From assembly GCA_017432885.1 (NCBI GenBank), contig JAFRIE010000033.1, forward strand, positions 62,001-126,000: a stretch of DNA of 64,000 nucleotides, written 5' to 3'. The translations under genes were made by a program, and so were the position numbers. This document shows, in pieces, positions 6,673-15,497 of the stretch (its first letter is position 1; the number at the start of each line of letters is the position of its first letter). This DNA comes from Erysipelotrichaceae bacterium. Its GTDB lineage: Bacteria; Bacillota_I; Bacilli_A; Erysipelotrichales; Erysipelotrichaceae. The notes under the pieces were generated by a model. It did no database searches. It had not been told where the DNA came from and saw nothing but the letters and a program-made list of their open reading frames with translations.

Positions 6673-9579
6673 ATGCAGATAAACGACAGCATTCACGGAT
6701 TCAGAATAAACAAGATCCGTCACGTTGAAGAGATCAAGGCGGATCTCTATGAAATGATACATGAACAGACCGGTGCCAAGACGATCTGGCTGAAACGCGA
6801 TGATGAAAACAAGACTTTTTCCATTGCCTTTAAGACGACTCCGGTCGACGATACCGGTGTTTTCCATATTCTGGAACACTCCGTTTTAAACGGTTCGAAG
6901 CATTACCCGGTCAGAGAGCCGTTTGTGGATCTTTTAAAAGGTTCGCTGCAGACATTCCTGAACGCGATGACTTATCCGGACAAGACAGTCTATCCGGTAA
7001 GCTCCAGAAACGACAAGGATTTCATCAATCTGATGCGGGTCTATCTGGATGCGGTCTTTTATCCGAATGTCTTAAATGATCCGAATATTTTCTATCAGGA
7101 AGGATGGCACTACGAACTGAATGATACGAAAGACGATCCGATCTACAAGGGCGTCGTTTTCAACGAAATGAAGGGAGCCTTCTCTTCACCGGACGGTTTA
7201 AGAAGCAGATATATGATGCATTCGCTGTTCCCGGATACCTGCTACGGTAACGAGTCGGGAGGAGATCCGGAGCACATTACCGACCTGACTTATGAACAGT
7301 TCTGTAACGCCCATAAGAAACATTACAGCCCAGGCAATTCCTATATTATTCTGGACGGCGATATGGACATTGAAAAGGTGCTGAGAATCATCAATGATGA
7401 ATATCTTTCACATTTTAATTCGGAAGGTGAAGTGACCGTTATTGAGAAGCAGCAGGCAGTAATGGCTGATCCGGTAACGATCGAATTTGAAGTATCGCCG
7501 GAAGAGAGCGGGGAAGGAAAAGCACAGACCGCCTACGGCTATGTGATCGGGAATTTCAATGACTACGAAAAGATCATGGCGTTCTCCTTGATATCGTCCG
7601 TACTCTGCGGAACAAACGAGTCACCTTTAAAGAAGGCGATCCTCAGCAAAGGCCTGGCAGAAGATATTTCCTTCGATGTACAGGACGGTATTCTGCAGCC
7701 GTTTGTCGAAATCGACGTGATCAATACCGATCTGGAAAAAGAAGAAGAGATCGATAAGACGATCAAAGAAGAACTGAAAAGGATCGTCAAAGAAGGTCTG
7801 GACAAAGAAGAACTGGAAGCGACTCTGAACCAGAGGGAATTCAAGGCCAAAGAAAGGGATTTTGGCGGCGCGCCGAAAGGTCTGGTGTTTGCTTTAAGCG
7901 CACTGGACAGCTGGCTTTACGACGGTGATCCGGTTGACAGTATCTGTTTTGATAAGCTGTTCCGTGAACTGAGAAACAAGATCGGCACATCCTATTATGA
8001 AGATCTGATCGATGAACTGATCCTCAACAGCAGACACTGTGCGAAGATTCTGCTGAAACCATCGAATGTCTTGGGACAGAAGAAGGCGGAACACGAAAAA
8101 GAAAAACTGCTGCAGATCGCTTCAAATTGGTCCGATACGGACAGAGAAGAACTGACAGAAATGAACCGGAAACTGCAGAAGTGGCAGGCGGAAGAAGATA
8201 CGCCGGAGCAGAAGGCAACACTGCCGGCTCTGCATCTGGAAGATCTCAAAAAGACACCGACGGAATATCCGCTGGAAGTCTGTCTCCATGACGGAAGCAA
8301 CACCGTTCTGAAACATGACTGCGATACCAACGGCATTTCCTATGTCACCCTGAACGTAGAAGCAAACGACCTGCAGCTGCAGGAGTATACGGTGCTGGTA
8401 CAGCTGCTTTCCTTCCTTGGAAAGCTGAAGACCGAGCACTACGATCCTTTGACCTTAAGCAGGATCATGCGAAGCATACTGGGAGACTTTGCTGCCTCGT
8501 TCTCCCCTTCTATGACCTATCATTCACAGACACAGAAAAACAACATCTCGATCAGCTGGTCTTCTTTACACCGCAATGATGAAGAAGCCGTCAAACTGAT
8601 CAAGGAGATCCTTTATACAACAGATTTCACCGATCCGCAGGCGATCCGGGACATTCTGAAACAGAACATCTTCGCTCTGGAACAGGGCTTCATCAACGCC
8701 GGCCATTCTCTGGCTTTACAAAGAGCGGCTGCCCATTGTTCGCCGCTGGCTGTCGTATCGGAATATTCGGCAGGCTATGAAGCATACAAGTATCTGAAAG
8801 ACCTGGATGAAAACTGGAACGAGAAGAAAGATGCTTTCCTGGGGAAACTGGAAGAACTGCAGAAGAGACTCTTCATCAAAGAAAGATACACGGTATCGGT
8901 AGCGGGTGAAGATATGCCTTCCATCGTCAAGTTGCTGCTGGACGATGCGCCAGAGGGATCGATTGGAAAAGCAACAGAAAAGAAGCCTCTCAATCATAAG
9001 CGCGAAGGTATCGCTGTTCCTGCCAATATTTCTTATGCGGCAAAGAATTCCTCTTTGAGAGATGAAATCAAAGATCTTGGCGTCATGTATGTGATCTCCA
9101 ACATTCTCAGTTACGATTATCTCTGGAACAATATCCGTGTGAAAGGCGGAGCCTACGGCTGCGGTTTCCGCTGCGGTTTTGCGAAGTCGGCGAACTTCTA
9201 TTCCTACCGGGATCCGAACCCTGCCAACTCTTTGCGGATATACAAGGAAGCAACGGAATATCTGAAAGAATTCTGTGACAGAGAAGGTGACATCGAGAAC
9301 TATATCGTCGGTACGACCGGAGACTTCGATCCGCTGCTTTCGGTCAAGTCGGCCATCCGTTCCTCCGATCTGGAATATCTGATGGAAATCTCTCTGGAAG
9401 ACAAACAGGAGATCCTCAACCAGATCCTGCGTGCAGACAGAGAAAAGATCAGAGAAGCGATCCGACTCTTCGAAAAGATGAACCAGGACGATAACGTCTG
9501 CGTCATCGGCAACCGGGAAGCTTTGGAGAAGTGCAGGGATCAGCTTGATGTGATCTTCGATCTGAGTCAGAAAGCCTAA
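6673..9579 (+). CDS. M16C-family zinc metalloprotease (presequence-protease type)
   Basis: This 968-residue cytoplasmic protein matches the M16C (PreP/insulinase) family in length and order. The inverted zinc motif HILEH is at residues 65-69, the distal metal ligand lies in the FNEMKGAF segment near residue 165, and the C-terminal half carries the GGAYGCGFR segment that forms the substrate-binding R/Y region. I chose ATG 6673 because GGAGG at 6661-6665 is seven bases upstream; the in-frame ATG at 6652 precedes that site. Such enzymes degrade unstructured peptides inside the cell. The gene has its own promoter and is followed by a hairpin, so it is probably monocistronic. Confidence 0.93.
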   Translation: MQINDSIHGFRINKIRHVEEIKADLYEMIHEQTGAKTIWLKRDDENKTFSIAFKTTPVDDTGVFHILEHSVLNGSKHYPVREPFVDLLKGSLQTFLNAMTYPDKTVYPVSSRNDKDFINLMRVYLDAVFYPNVLNDPNIFYQEGWHYELNDTKDDPIYKGVVFNEMKGAFSSPDGLRSRYMMHSLFPDTCYGNESGGDPEHITDLTYEQFCNAHKKHYSPGNSYIILDGDMDIEKVLRIINDEYLSHFNSEGEVTVIEKQQAVMADPVTIEFEVSPEESGEGKAQTAYGYVIGNFNDYEKIMAFSLISSVLCGTNESPLKKAILSKGLAEDISFDVQDGILQPFVEIDVINTDLEKEEEIDKTIKEELKRIVKEGLDKEELEATLNQREFKAKERDFGGAPKGLVFALSALDSWLYDGDPVDSICFDKLFRELRNKIGTSYYEDLIDELILNSRHCAKILLKPSNVLGQKKAEHEKEKLLQIASNWSDTDREELTEMNRKLQKWQAEEDTPEQKATLPALHLEDLKKTPTEYPLEVCLHDGSNTVLKHDCDTNGISYVTLNVEANDLQLQEYTVLVQLLSFLGKLKTEHYDPLTLSRIMRSILGDFAASFSPSMTYHSQTQKNNISISWSSLHRNDEEAVKLIKEILYTTDFTDPQAIRDILKQNIFALEQGFINAGHSLALQRAAAHCSPLAVVSEYSAGYEAYKYLKDLDENWNEKKDAFLGKLEELQKRLFIKERYTVSVAGEDMPSIVKLLLDDAPEGSIGKATEKKPLNHKREGIAVPANISYAAKNSSLRDEIKDLGVMYVISNILSYDYLWNNIRVKGGAYGCGFRCGFAKSANFYSYRDPNPANSLRIYKEATEYLKEFCDREGDIENYIVGTTGDFDPLLSVKSAIRSSDLEYLMEISLEDKQEILNQILRADREKIREAIRLFEKMNQDDNVCVIGNREALEKCRDQLDVIFDLSQKA

Positions 9580-9585
9580 TCAAAC

Positions 9586-9612
9586 AAAGACAGGTCATAA
9601 GATCTGTCTTTT
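9586..9612 (+). terminator. Probable terminator after the M16C protease gene
   Basis: AAAGACAG pairs with CTGTCTTT across a ten-base loop and runs into a T-rich tract. Confidence 0.6.
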
Positions 9613-9651
9613 CCTTGCCGTGTTATGATAGATAAGAACGAGGAATACGTT

Positions 9652-10323
9652 ATGAACAAAGAACTACTGAAAGAAGCGCTGATTAAATATATCGTCGGCG
9701 TCATTCTGGTGGGAGTGCTGCTGTTTCTGCCTGCGGGCTCACTGAAATGGAGAGACGGCTGGATCTTCATGGCTGTTTTGTTTGTGCCGATGCTGCTGGC
9801 GGGGATCGTCATGTATACAAAAGCACCGGATCTCTTGAGAAGAAGACTGAACGCCAAGGAAAAGGAAGCCCAGCAGAAGGATGTCATCGGCATGAGCGGT
9901 CTGATGTTTCTGGCCGCTTTCATTGTCGCCGGACTCAACTACCGTTTCTCCTGGATCCGTTTTCCAGACTTTGTCCGGATCGCCGGCATTGTCATCTTCC
10001 TGCTTTCCTATCTGATGTTTGCGGAAGTACTAAGAGAAAACGAATACCTTTCACGTACCATCGAGGTGCAGGAAGGACAGAAAGTCGTCGATACCGGTCT
10101 TTACGGCATGGTCCGGCATCCGATGTATTCCGCAACGGTCCTTCTCTTCCTGAGTATGCCTCTGATCATGAATTCCCCGATCTCCTTCGGAATCATGCTG
10201 CTGTACATCCCGCTGATCGTAAAACGTATTTTGAATGAAGAGGAAGTTCTGGAAAAAGGACTGCAGGGATATAAGGAATATAAAGAAAAGGTAAAATACA
10301 GGATACTGCCTTTTATCTGGTAA
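9652..10323 (+). CDS. Isoprenylcysteine carboxyl methyltransferase-like membrane protein
   Basis: The 223-residue polytopic protein has about five hydrophobic segments and the C-terminal signature of ICMT/PEMT-fold methyltransferases: GLYGMVRHPMYSA near residue 147, then LNEEEVLEKGLQGYKEYKEKVKYRILPFIW-type ending in which Glu, Tyr and Pro are conserved. These enzymes methylate small or lipid-like acceptors with S-adenosylmethionine at the membrane; bacterial members rarely have a known substrate. I place the start at ATG 9652 (weak AGG upstream); an ATG at 9625 is in frame but lacks a ribosome binding site. mntP follows only six bases after the stop, so the two are likely co-transcribed. Confidence 0.75.
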   Translation: MNKELLKEALIKYIVGVILVGVLLFLPAGSLKWRDGWIFMAVLFVPMLLAGIVMYTKAPDLLRRRLNAKEKEAQQKDVIGMSGLMFLAAFIVAGLNYRFSWIRFPDFVRIAGIVIFLLSYLMFAEVLRENEYLSRTIEVQEGQKVVDTGLYGMVRHPMYSATVLLFLSMPLIMNSPISFGIMLLYIPLIVKRILNEEEVLEKGLQGYKEYKEKVKYRILPFIW

Positions 10324-10329
10324 TCAAAG

Positions 10330-10884
10330 ATGAATGCGTTGGATATATTGCTGATATCGGTCGGAATGGCAATGGATTCGTTTGCTGTTTCGGTATGTAA
10401 GGGCCTTTCCGTCAAAAAAGCCGGGATTCCGGAGGGAATGAAATGCGGCTTTTATTTCGGCGGTTTTCAGGCGCTCATGCCTGTGATCGGCTACTACCTG
10501 GGAAGACTGTTTGCGGATCTGATCGTCAGGATCGATCACTGGATCGCCTTTTTTCTGCTGCTGTTCATCGGACTGCAGATGATCAGGGAATCCAGGGAAA
10601 CGGAAACGGTCGACGACAAGATGGATGTTAGAACCATGCTGCTGCTCGCTGTTGCTACGAGTATCGATGCCCTGTCGATCGGGGTTACCCTGGCTTTCAT
10701 CAAAGTCAACATCTGGATCGTCGTGACTTCGATCGGTGTTGTCACATTCCTGTTTTCACTGACCGGTGTACTGATCGGCAGAAAAGCCGGATCCATGCTG
10801 GGGAACAAGGCCAAGGTCATCGGCGGACTGATCCTGATTTATCTTGGTACCAAGATCCTGCTGGAACATCTGGGAATCATTTAA
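10330..10884 (+). CDS. mntP: MntP-family manganese efflux pump
   Basis: The 184-residue protein has six hydrophobic segments arranged as two repeats of three. Each repeat carries the family motif with an intramembrane aspartate: GMAMDSFAVS near residue 16 and ATSIDALSIGV near residue 118. This is the MntP (formerly DUF204) signature. It exports manganese and so protects against excess of the metal. No yybP-ykoY manganese riboswitch lies upstream; the gene instead appears to ride behind the methyltransferase gene. Confidence 0.9.
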   Translation: MNALDILLISVGMAMDSFAVSVCKGLSVKKAGIPEGMKCGFYFGGFQALMPVIGYYLGRLFADLIVRIDHWIAFFLLLFIGLQMIRESRETETVDDKMDVRTMLLLAVATSIDALSIGVTLAFIKVNIWIVVTSIGVVTFLFSLTGVLIGRKAGSMLGNKAKVIGGLILIYLGTKILLEHLGII

Positions 10885-10903
10885 CAAGGAACCCGAAACA
10901 TGC

Positions 10904-10932
10904 CCGGTTTTCATATGGAAGACCGGTTTTTT
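10904..10932 (+). terminator. Intrinsic terminator after mntP
   Basis: CCGGTTTTC pairs with GAAGACCGG (one G-T pair), with a five-base loop and a following run of Ts. Confidence 0.75.
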
Positions 10933-10949
10933 ATATGTTGTTGATAGCA

Positions 10950-10978
10950 TTGTTCAAAAAGAAAAGACAATATATAAT
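10950..10978 (+). promoter_or_regulatory. Promoter of the sugar-acid catabolic operon
   Basis: TTGTTC (10950-10955) and TATAAT (10973-10978) are separated by 17 bases. Transcription would start near 10985, inside the TGTATACA palindrome, as expected for a repressed promoter. Confidence 0.7.
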
Positions 10979-10982
10979 AAAA

Positions 10983-10992
10983 GTGTATACAT
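10983..10992. promoter_or_regulatory. Candidate GntR/FCD operator GTGTATACAT
   Basis: The palindrome TGTATACA covers the predicted transcription start of the catabolic operon. The same ten-base element, ATGTATACAT, occurs at 17981-17990 in front of the transporter operon. FCD-type GntR regulators bind short AT-flanked palindromes of this kind. Confidence 0.6.
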
Positions 10993-11034
10993 TTTTTAAT
11001 TCGTTATTTCATAAAATATAAAAGGAGAAGGATC

Positions 11035-12057
11035 ATGAGCAGAGCTGTTACTTTCGGAGAAATCATGTTGAGACTGAATCCGCATGGCTATGAGCGTTTT
11101 ATTCAGGCAAACGAGTTTGAAACGAGTTTTGCCGGAGGAGAAGCCAATGTTGCGGTATCTCTGGCCAATTACGGCGTCGATACGGCTTATGTGACAAAAA
11201 TGCCGAAACACGAGATCGGCCAGATGTGTGTCAACGATCTACGGAGGATGGGTGTCGATGTTTCAAAGATCGTTAGAGACGGCGACAGGATCGGCGTTCT
11301 TTATCTGGAAAAAGGCGCATCACAGCGTTCTTCAAAAGTCATTTATGACAGGGCAGGGTCGGCTATTGCTTTGGCAAGGCGTGAGGATTTCGACTGGGAT
11401 GCCATTTTTGAAGGGGTAGACTGGTTCCACTTTACCGGGATTACTCCGGCCCTTGGCGGACAGTTGCCTGAGATCTGTGAAGATGCCTGCAAGGCGGCGA
11501 AGGCGCATCATGTGAAGATCTCCTGCGATCTTAATTACCGTAAGAAACTCTGGACACGGGAAAAGGCGGGAGAAGTGATGAGCCGACTCATGCCTTACGT
11601 CGATCTGTGTATTGCCAACGAGGAAGATGCCAAGGACGTATTCGGCATCACGGCAAAGAATACCGATATCGAATCCGGAAAGCTCGATTATGAAGCGTAT
11701 GTCAGTGTAGCTGAACAGCTGATCGAGCGATTCGGCTTCGAGAAGGTCGCTATCACCCTAAGAGGATCGATCTCAGCCAACGACAATGACTGGGCGGGCA
11801 TGCTGTATGAAGAAGGAAAAGCGTATCTTTCGAAGACTTACCGCATTCATATCGTCGACAGGGTCGGAGGCGGAGATTCTTTCGGCGGCGCTCTGATCTA
11901 CACGCAGCTTGAAGGCATGGGACCTCAGGATGCCATTGAATTCGCCGTTGCGGCATCCTGTCTGAAGCAGACGATCGAACACGACTACAATCTGGTCAGC
12001 GTAGACGAAGTCAATGCCTTGGTCAAAGGTTCCGGTTCCGGGAGGGTCCAGCGCTGA
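11035..12057 (+). CDS. kdgK: PfkB-family sugar kinase, probable 2-keto-3-deoxygluconate kinase
   Basis: The 340-residue protein is a ribokinase-fold enzyme. It has the N-terminal substrate-binding region GGEANVAVSLANYG near residues 33-46 and the C-terminal signature DRVGGGDSFGGAL with the catalytic aspartate of the GxGD motif. It resembles KdgK, which phosphorylates 2-keto-3-deoxygluconate to KDPG. A closely related copy sits next to the KDPG aldolase gene at 23360, and both end in the same GSGSGRVQR tail. ATG 11035 has AAAGGAGAAGG upstream. It is the first gene of a six-gene operon. Substrate specificity is inferred from family and context. Confidence 0.85.
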   Translation: MSRAVTFGEIMLRLNPHGYERFIQANEFETSFAGGEANVAVSLANYGVDTAYVTKMPKHEIGQMCVNDLRRMGVDVSKIVRDGDRIGVLYLEKGASQRSSKVIYDRAGSAIALARREDFDWDAIFEGVDWFHFTGITPALGGQLPEICEDACKAAKAHHVKISCDLNYRKKLWTREKAGEVMSRLMPYVDLCIANEEDAKDVFGITAKNTDIESGKLDYEAYVSVAEQLIERFGFEKVAITLRGSISANDNDWAGMLYEEGKAYLSKTYRIHIVDRVGGGDSFGGALIYTQLEGMGPQDAIEFAVAASCLKQTIEHDYNLVSVDEVNALVKGSGSGRVQR

Positions 12058-13322
12058 TGGAACGTTTTGATTACGCCGATCTACATGCGCTCTGTGAAGA
12101 TATTCAAAGAAGAAGACTGGATATTCCCTGTTCGGTAGATACAGGCATTTTAAAGAAGCCTTATGATAAAAACGGGATCTATCTGAAAAACAGAATACTG
12201 GCTCAGCCTGTCGAGGGTTTTGATGCCAACGATGACGGATCTCCTAGCGATAGAACATTCGAACGCTATACGGAACTGGCCAGAGGCGGTGCGGGATGTC
12301 TGTGGCTGGAATCGACTTCAGTCGATTTTTCCGGCCGTTCCAACCGAAAACAGCTCTGGATCACGGAAGACAACTGGGAGAAGTTCCGCGAATTGACGGA
12401 AGCGATCAGAAAGGCGAGCGACGGAAAGATTTATCTGGTACTTCAATTGACGCATTCAGGAAGGTATTCAAATCCCGAAGGCATTCCTAAGCCGATCGTA
12501 GCCTTTCATTCTGAAGCGATCAAAAAAGAAAACGAGTATATCATCAGCGACGAAGAACTGGATAGGCTGGAAGATGACTATATCAAAGCGGTAAAGCTTG
12601 CGGAAAAAGCCGGCTTCGATGCGGTCGATATCAGAGCCTGCCACGGTTATCTGCTCAACGAACTGTTTGCTGCATACGATCGTCCCGGAAAATATGGAGG
12701 ACCTTTCGAAAACAGAACCAGACTATTCGTCAGCATCTGCAAAAGAGCGATGAAAGAATCCGGGATCACTGTAGGCGTCAGGCTGAACATGTATGATGGC
12801 GTTGCCTATCCTTACGGCTGGGGCTGCAGCAAGGACGGACAGTTGAAGATGGATCTGGAGGAAGCGCTGCGACTGATCGGCATTCTTTATTCATCGGGGA
12901 TCCGTCTGTTCAATGTCACCAACGGCATCGGCGCATGTTCGCCGTTCATGATTAGACCTTACGATTCCGGAGGTCCGGAACCTGCCGAGCACCAGCTGGA
13001 AGGAATCGAAAGAATGCAGGTCTGCGCAAAGCTCGTGAAGCAGCACGCACCGGAAGCGGCAGTCGTTGTTTCCGGCCTGACTTGGCTCAGGGAGTATTCG
13101 GCGAATGTCGCAGCCGGCGGCATAGAAAACAAGTATTACGACATTGCCGGGTTCGGAAGACAGTCCATCGCCTATCCGGGATTTGCCAACGACATTCTGA
13201 AAGACGGCACGGTGAAAAGGGAACACTTCTGCAGGACCTGCTGCGGATGTACGAACCTTATTAAAGTTAAGAAAGAGGAGCTGGTCTGCGTGTTTAAGGA
13301 ACAGCTGGCCAAGGAGGCTTAA
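12057..13322 (+). CDS. Old Yellow Enzyme family oxidoreductase with a Cys-rich C terminus
   Basis: This 421-residue TIM-barrel FMN enzyme starts on the last base of the kinase stop codon (TGATG overlap). Family landmarks include LVLQLTHSGRYS, FDAVDIRACHGYLLNELF (the HxxxL/N substrate-binding histidine region) and the GGPFENRTRL segment. The C terminus has CRTCCGC and a further Cys about 14 residues on, resembling the 4Fe-4S ligands of 2,4-dienoyl-CoA reductase, but the second domain for NAD(P)H/FAD of that enzyme is absent. It probably reduces or oxidises an activated C=C or enol intermediate using an external electron donor. The exact substrate is unknown. Confidence 0.85.
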   Translation: MERFDYADLHALCEDIQRRRLDIPCSVDTGILKKPYDKNGIYLKNRILAQPVEGFDANDDGSPSDRTFERYTELARGGAGCLWLESTSVDFSGRSNRKQLWITEDNWEKFRELTEAIRKASDGKIYLVLQLTHSGRYSNPEGIPKPIVAFHSEAIKKENEYIISDEELDRLEDDYIKAVKLAEKAGFDAVDIRACHGYLLNELFAAYDRPGKYGGPFENRTRLFVSICKRAMKESGITVGVRLNMYDGVAYPYGWGCSKDGQLKMDLEEALRLIGILYSSGIRLFNVTNGIGACSPFMIRPYDSGGPEPAEHQLEGIERMQVCAKLVKQHAPEAAVVVSGLTWLREYSANVAAGGIENKYYDIAGFGRQSIAYPGFANDILKDGTVKREHFCRTCCGCTNLIKVKKEELVCVFKEQLAKEA

Positions 13323-13325
13323 AAG

Positions 13326-14165
13326 ATGAAATACAGATTGGGACTGATAGCCAAGGATATTAAGAACTCGGTGAATCCGTATGTGTATGCGACATACGGA
13401 AAGGATCTGGGTGAAGAAGTTGAATTTGAAATCAGAAACATTCCTGAGGAACAGCTGGAAGCGGAACTGGAAAAAACCAGGACAGACTGGCACGGATATC
13501 ACATCACGATGCCATACAAGATCGTCGCCATGAAATACATGGACGAACTGGATGAATCAGCCGTGAAATGCGGTTCGGTCAACACGGTTGTCGTCAAAGA
13601 AGGGAAACTGGTCGGATACAATACCGACGGCTGGGGCCTGGTGAGATGCCTGAAAAACAACGGAGTCGAAACGGAAGGCAAAAGGATCGTGATGCTGGGA
13701 GCCGGAGGAGTCGGCAGCAGTATCGCCTATAATCTTTTCATAAACAAAGTCGCTCATGTCGATGTTGTCAACATATATTTGAAACAGGCTCAGGATCTTT
13801 GTGACCGATATGAAGGTTTTGATGCTTATCCGCTGGATTACGACACGCTTACGAAGCTGTGTAAGAATGCGGATATATTCATTAATGCTTCCGTCATGGG
13901 CCAGATCGGCTATGACGAATTCAGCGATTTCACTTTCCTGGACGCTATAGGAAAAGACGGTGTCGTTTTCGATGTCAATTACTCAAACCCTGATTCACTG
14001 CTGGTGCCTGAAGCCAGAAAAAGAGGCATGCGGGCATGGAACGGAAGAGGGATGACCGCGTCTCAGGCGATCGGTGCCTGCCGTCTCTGGTTTGGAAAAG
14101 AGCCTTCGCTGGAGGCTTATAAAGGAATTCTGTCTCATTTTGAAGAAATAGATAAGAAACAGTAA
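13326..14165 (+). CDS. Shikimate/quinate dehydrogenase-like (AroE family) oxidoreductase
   Basis: The 279-residue protein has the AroE two-domain layout. The catalytic lysine lies in HITMPYK near residue 65, the substrate aspartate in GYNTDGWGL near residue 99, the nucleotide loop GAGGVGSS near residue 122, and the C-terminal GMTASQAIGACRLWFG closes the family pattern. The usual double-serine N-terminal substrate motif is altered to NSVNPYVY, so the substrate may differ from shikimate. There are no aromatic biosynthesis genes nearby; instead it lies in a sugar-acid operon. It is therefore more likely to oxidise a hydroxy-acid or cyclic polyol intermediate than to make shikimate. The start lies three bases after the previous stop. 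Confidence 0.82.
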   Translation: MKYRLGLIAKDIKNSVNPYVYATYGKDLGEEVEFEIRNIPEEQLEAELEKTRTDWHGYHITMPYKIVAMKYMDELDESAVKCGSVNTVVVKEGKLVGYNTDGWGLVRCLKNNGVETEGKRIVMLGAGGVGSSIAYNLFINKVAHVDVVNIYLKQAQDLCDRYEGFDAYPLDYDTLTKLCKNADIFINASVMGQIGYDEFSDFTFLDAIGKDGVVFDVNYSNPDSLLVPEARKRGMRAWNGRGMTASQAIGACRLWFGKEPSLEAYKGILSHFEEIDKKQ

Positions 14166-14175
14166 GGAGTTATAT

Positions 14176-14838
14176 ATGGAGAAAAAAGTAGCTTTCTTTC
14201 ACACCACTATGGGTACGCCACTTCCTTTGAAAAAGGCCTTCGAAGAGAAGTATCCCGGTATCCAGCTGATTACTGTCATGGATGACAGCGTTCTGCCGGA
14301 AGTCGACGCCAACAACGGCATATATACGCCGGGCATTGTCAGGAGACTGGTCAATTTCGGAACCAATGCGCAGATGCAGGGAGCGGTCGTCGCCTGCTGC
14401 ATGTGTACAACGCTGACAATGGCCGTCCAGGAGGCCCAGAAAGCCATGGATATCCCGTTCCTCACGATTGACGGACCAATGCTGGCGGAAGCCGTCACCA
14501 AAGGAGACAGACTGGCACTGATCGTGACCGCCAAGACGACGATCGAAGCATCCGGAAGAAGCGCCAGGCAGGCAGCCGAAAGAGCCGGGAAACCGGACAT
14601 GGACATTGATGTCATTCTGGTTGAAGGGGCTTTTGAAGCCAAAAACAAGCTTCATGACAACGAGCTGCACGACAGGCTGGTTGTCGAATGTGCTCGGAAA
14701 GTCGCAGAGAATCACGACGTCATCGCTCTGGCACAGGTTTCAATGGTAGACTGTGCGAAACAGCTGGAAGATCTGAAGATTCCTGTTCTGACCAGTCTTG
14801 ACTCGGGTATTGCCCAGCTGGAAAGGTATTTGAGATAA
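14176..14838 (+). CDS. Asp/Glu/hydantoin racemase superfamily protein, copy 1
   Basis: The 220-residue protein has the alpha/beta repeat fold of the aspartate/glutamate racemase superfamily. Catalytic-cysteine-like positions are in VVACCMCTT near residue 76 and in MVDCAKQL near residue 195, the expected two halves of the active site. Members of this superfamily include racemases, maleate isomerase, hydantoin racemase and arylmalonate decarboxylase, so the fold does not fix the reaction. The gene is translated from its own AAGGAG site 11 bases after the dehydrogenase. A divergent second member follows two bases later, and the pair could form a heteromer or act in sequence. Confidence 0.78.
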   Translation: MEKKVAFFHTTMGTPLPLKKAFEEKYPGIQLITVMDDSVLPEVDANNGIYTPGIVRRLVNFGTNAQMQGAVVACCMCTTLTMAVQEAQKAMDIPFLTIDGPMLAEAVTKGDRLALIVTAKTTIEASGRSARQAAERAGKPDMDIDVILVEGAFEAKNKLHDNELHDRLVVECARKVAENHDVIALAQVSMVDCAKQLEDLKIPVLTSLDSGIAQLERYLR

Positions 14839-14840
14839 AC

Positions 14841-15494
14841 ATGAAGAAACTGTACTTTATCTATACGATCCCTGATTTCTACAATGCCTTATACAAACCG
14901 GTGATGTATCGGGAGTTTGAAAGAAAAGACGACCTGATTGTCAGATTCACGGCCGATACCTCGCTGCTTCAGGAAACCCTGGCCAATAACGTAATTCCAA
15001 GCAAGACGACAAAGCAGCGGCTCTTCGGTTTTGCCAAGTGTGCCGAAGCCGATGGTGCAGACTGTATCGTAGTAGGATGCACAGCAATCAATACAGCCAC
15101 GAAAGAGATATCGCAGATGCTGGAAACGCCGATGTTTTCCATTGATGAGCCGATGATCCAGGCCGTTCTTGCAGACGGCCACAAAAAGATCGCGGTCCTC
15201 TCGCATACGCCGATCAATGCCGGAACGATAAAAAGAAGACTTCTTGCCGAAGATCCGGGATTAACGGTAGATCTTTATCCGGTAGAAGGAGCGAAAGAGG
15301 CCTTTGAGAAAGGCGATATGGATGAATTAAGGGCGCTGCTGAAGAAGGGTGCCGAGAACATACCCGAGGGCTATGACTGCATCGTTTGTGGACATATCTC
15401 GGCAGAAGATACAGACTTTTCACGGATATCAGTACCGGTATACAGGACCGGTGAATATGCGATAAAAGCAATCAACAGATCATTGAAAGGATAA
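14841..15494 (+). CDS. Asp/Glu/hydantoin racemase superfamily protein, copy 2
   Basis: The 217-residue protein belongs to the same superfamily as its neighbour but is clearly diverged. The first cysteine is in IVVGCTAINTA near residue 77, followed by the Thr/Asn typical of the family. The second candidate is in DCIVCGHISAED near residue 181, where His follows directly, unlike the C-terminal motif of copy 1. One of the two active-site halves may therefore be remodelled. The start lies two bases after the previous stop, so the two proteins are probably made in equal amounts. Substrate unknown; an epimerase or isomerase role on a hydroxy-acid is the simplest reading. Confidence 0.75.
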   Translation: MKKLYFIYTIPDFYNALYKPVMYREFERKDDLIVRFTADTSLLQETLANNVIPSKTTKQRLFGFAKCAEADGADCIVVGCTAINTATKEISQMLETPMFSIDEPMIQAVLADGHKKIAVLSHTPINAGTIKRRLLAEDPGLTVDLYPVEGAKEAFEKGDMDELRALLKKGAENIPEGYDCIVCGHISAEDTDFSRISVPVYRTGEYAIKAINRSLKG

Positions 15495-15497
15495 GAT

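Noticed and set aside
10324-10332. yybP-ykoY manganese riboswitch upstream of mntP
   Set aside because: Only six bases separate mntP from the preceding gene, so no riboswitch can fit there.
13326-14165. Biosynthetic shikimate dehydrogenase (aroE)
   Set aside because: No other aromatic biosynthesis gene is near, the N-terminal substrate motif is altered, and the gene is embedded in a catabolic operon; kept as AroE-like.
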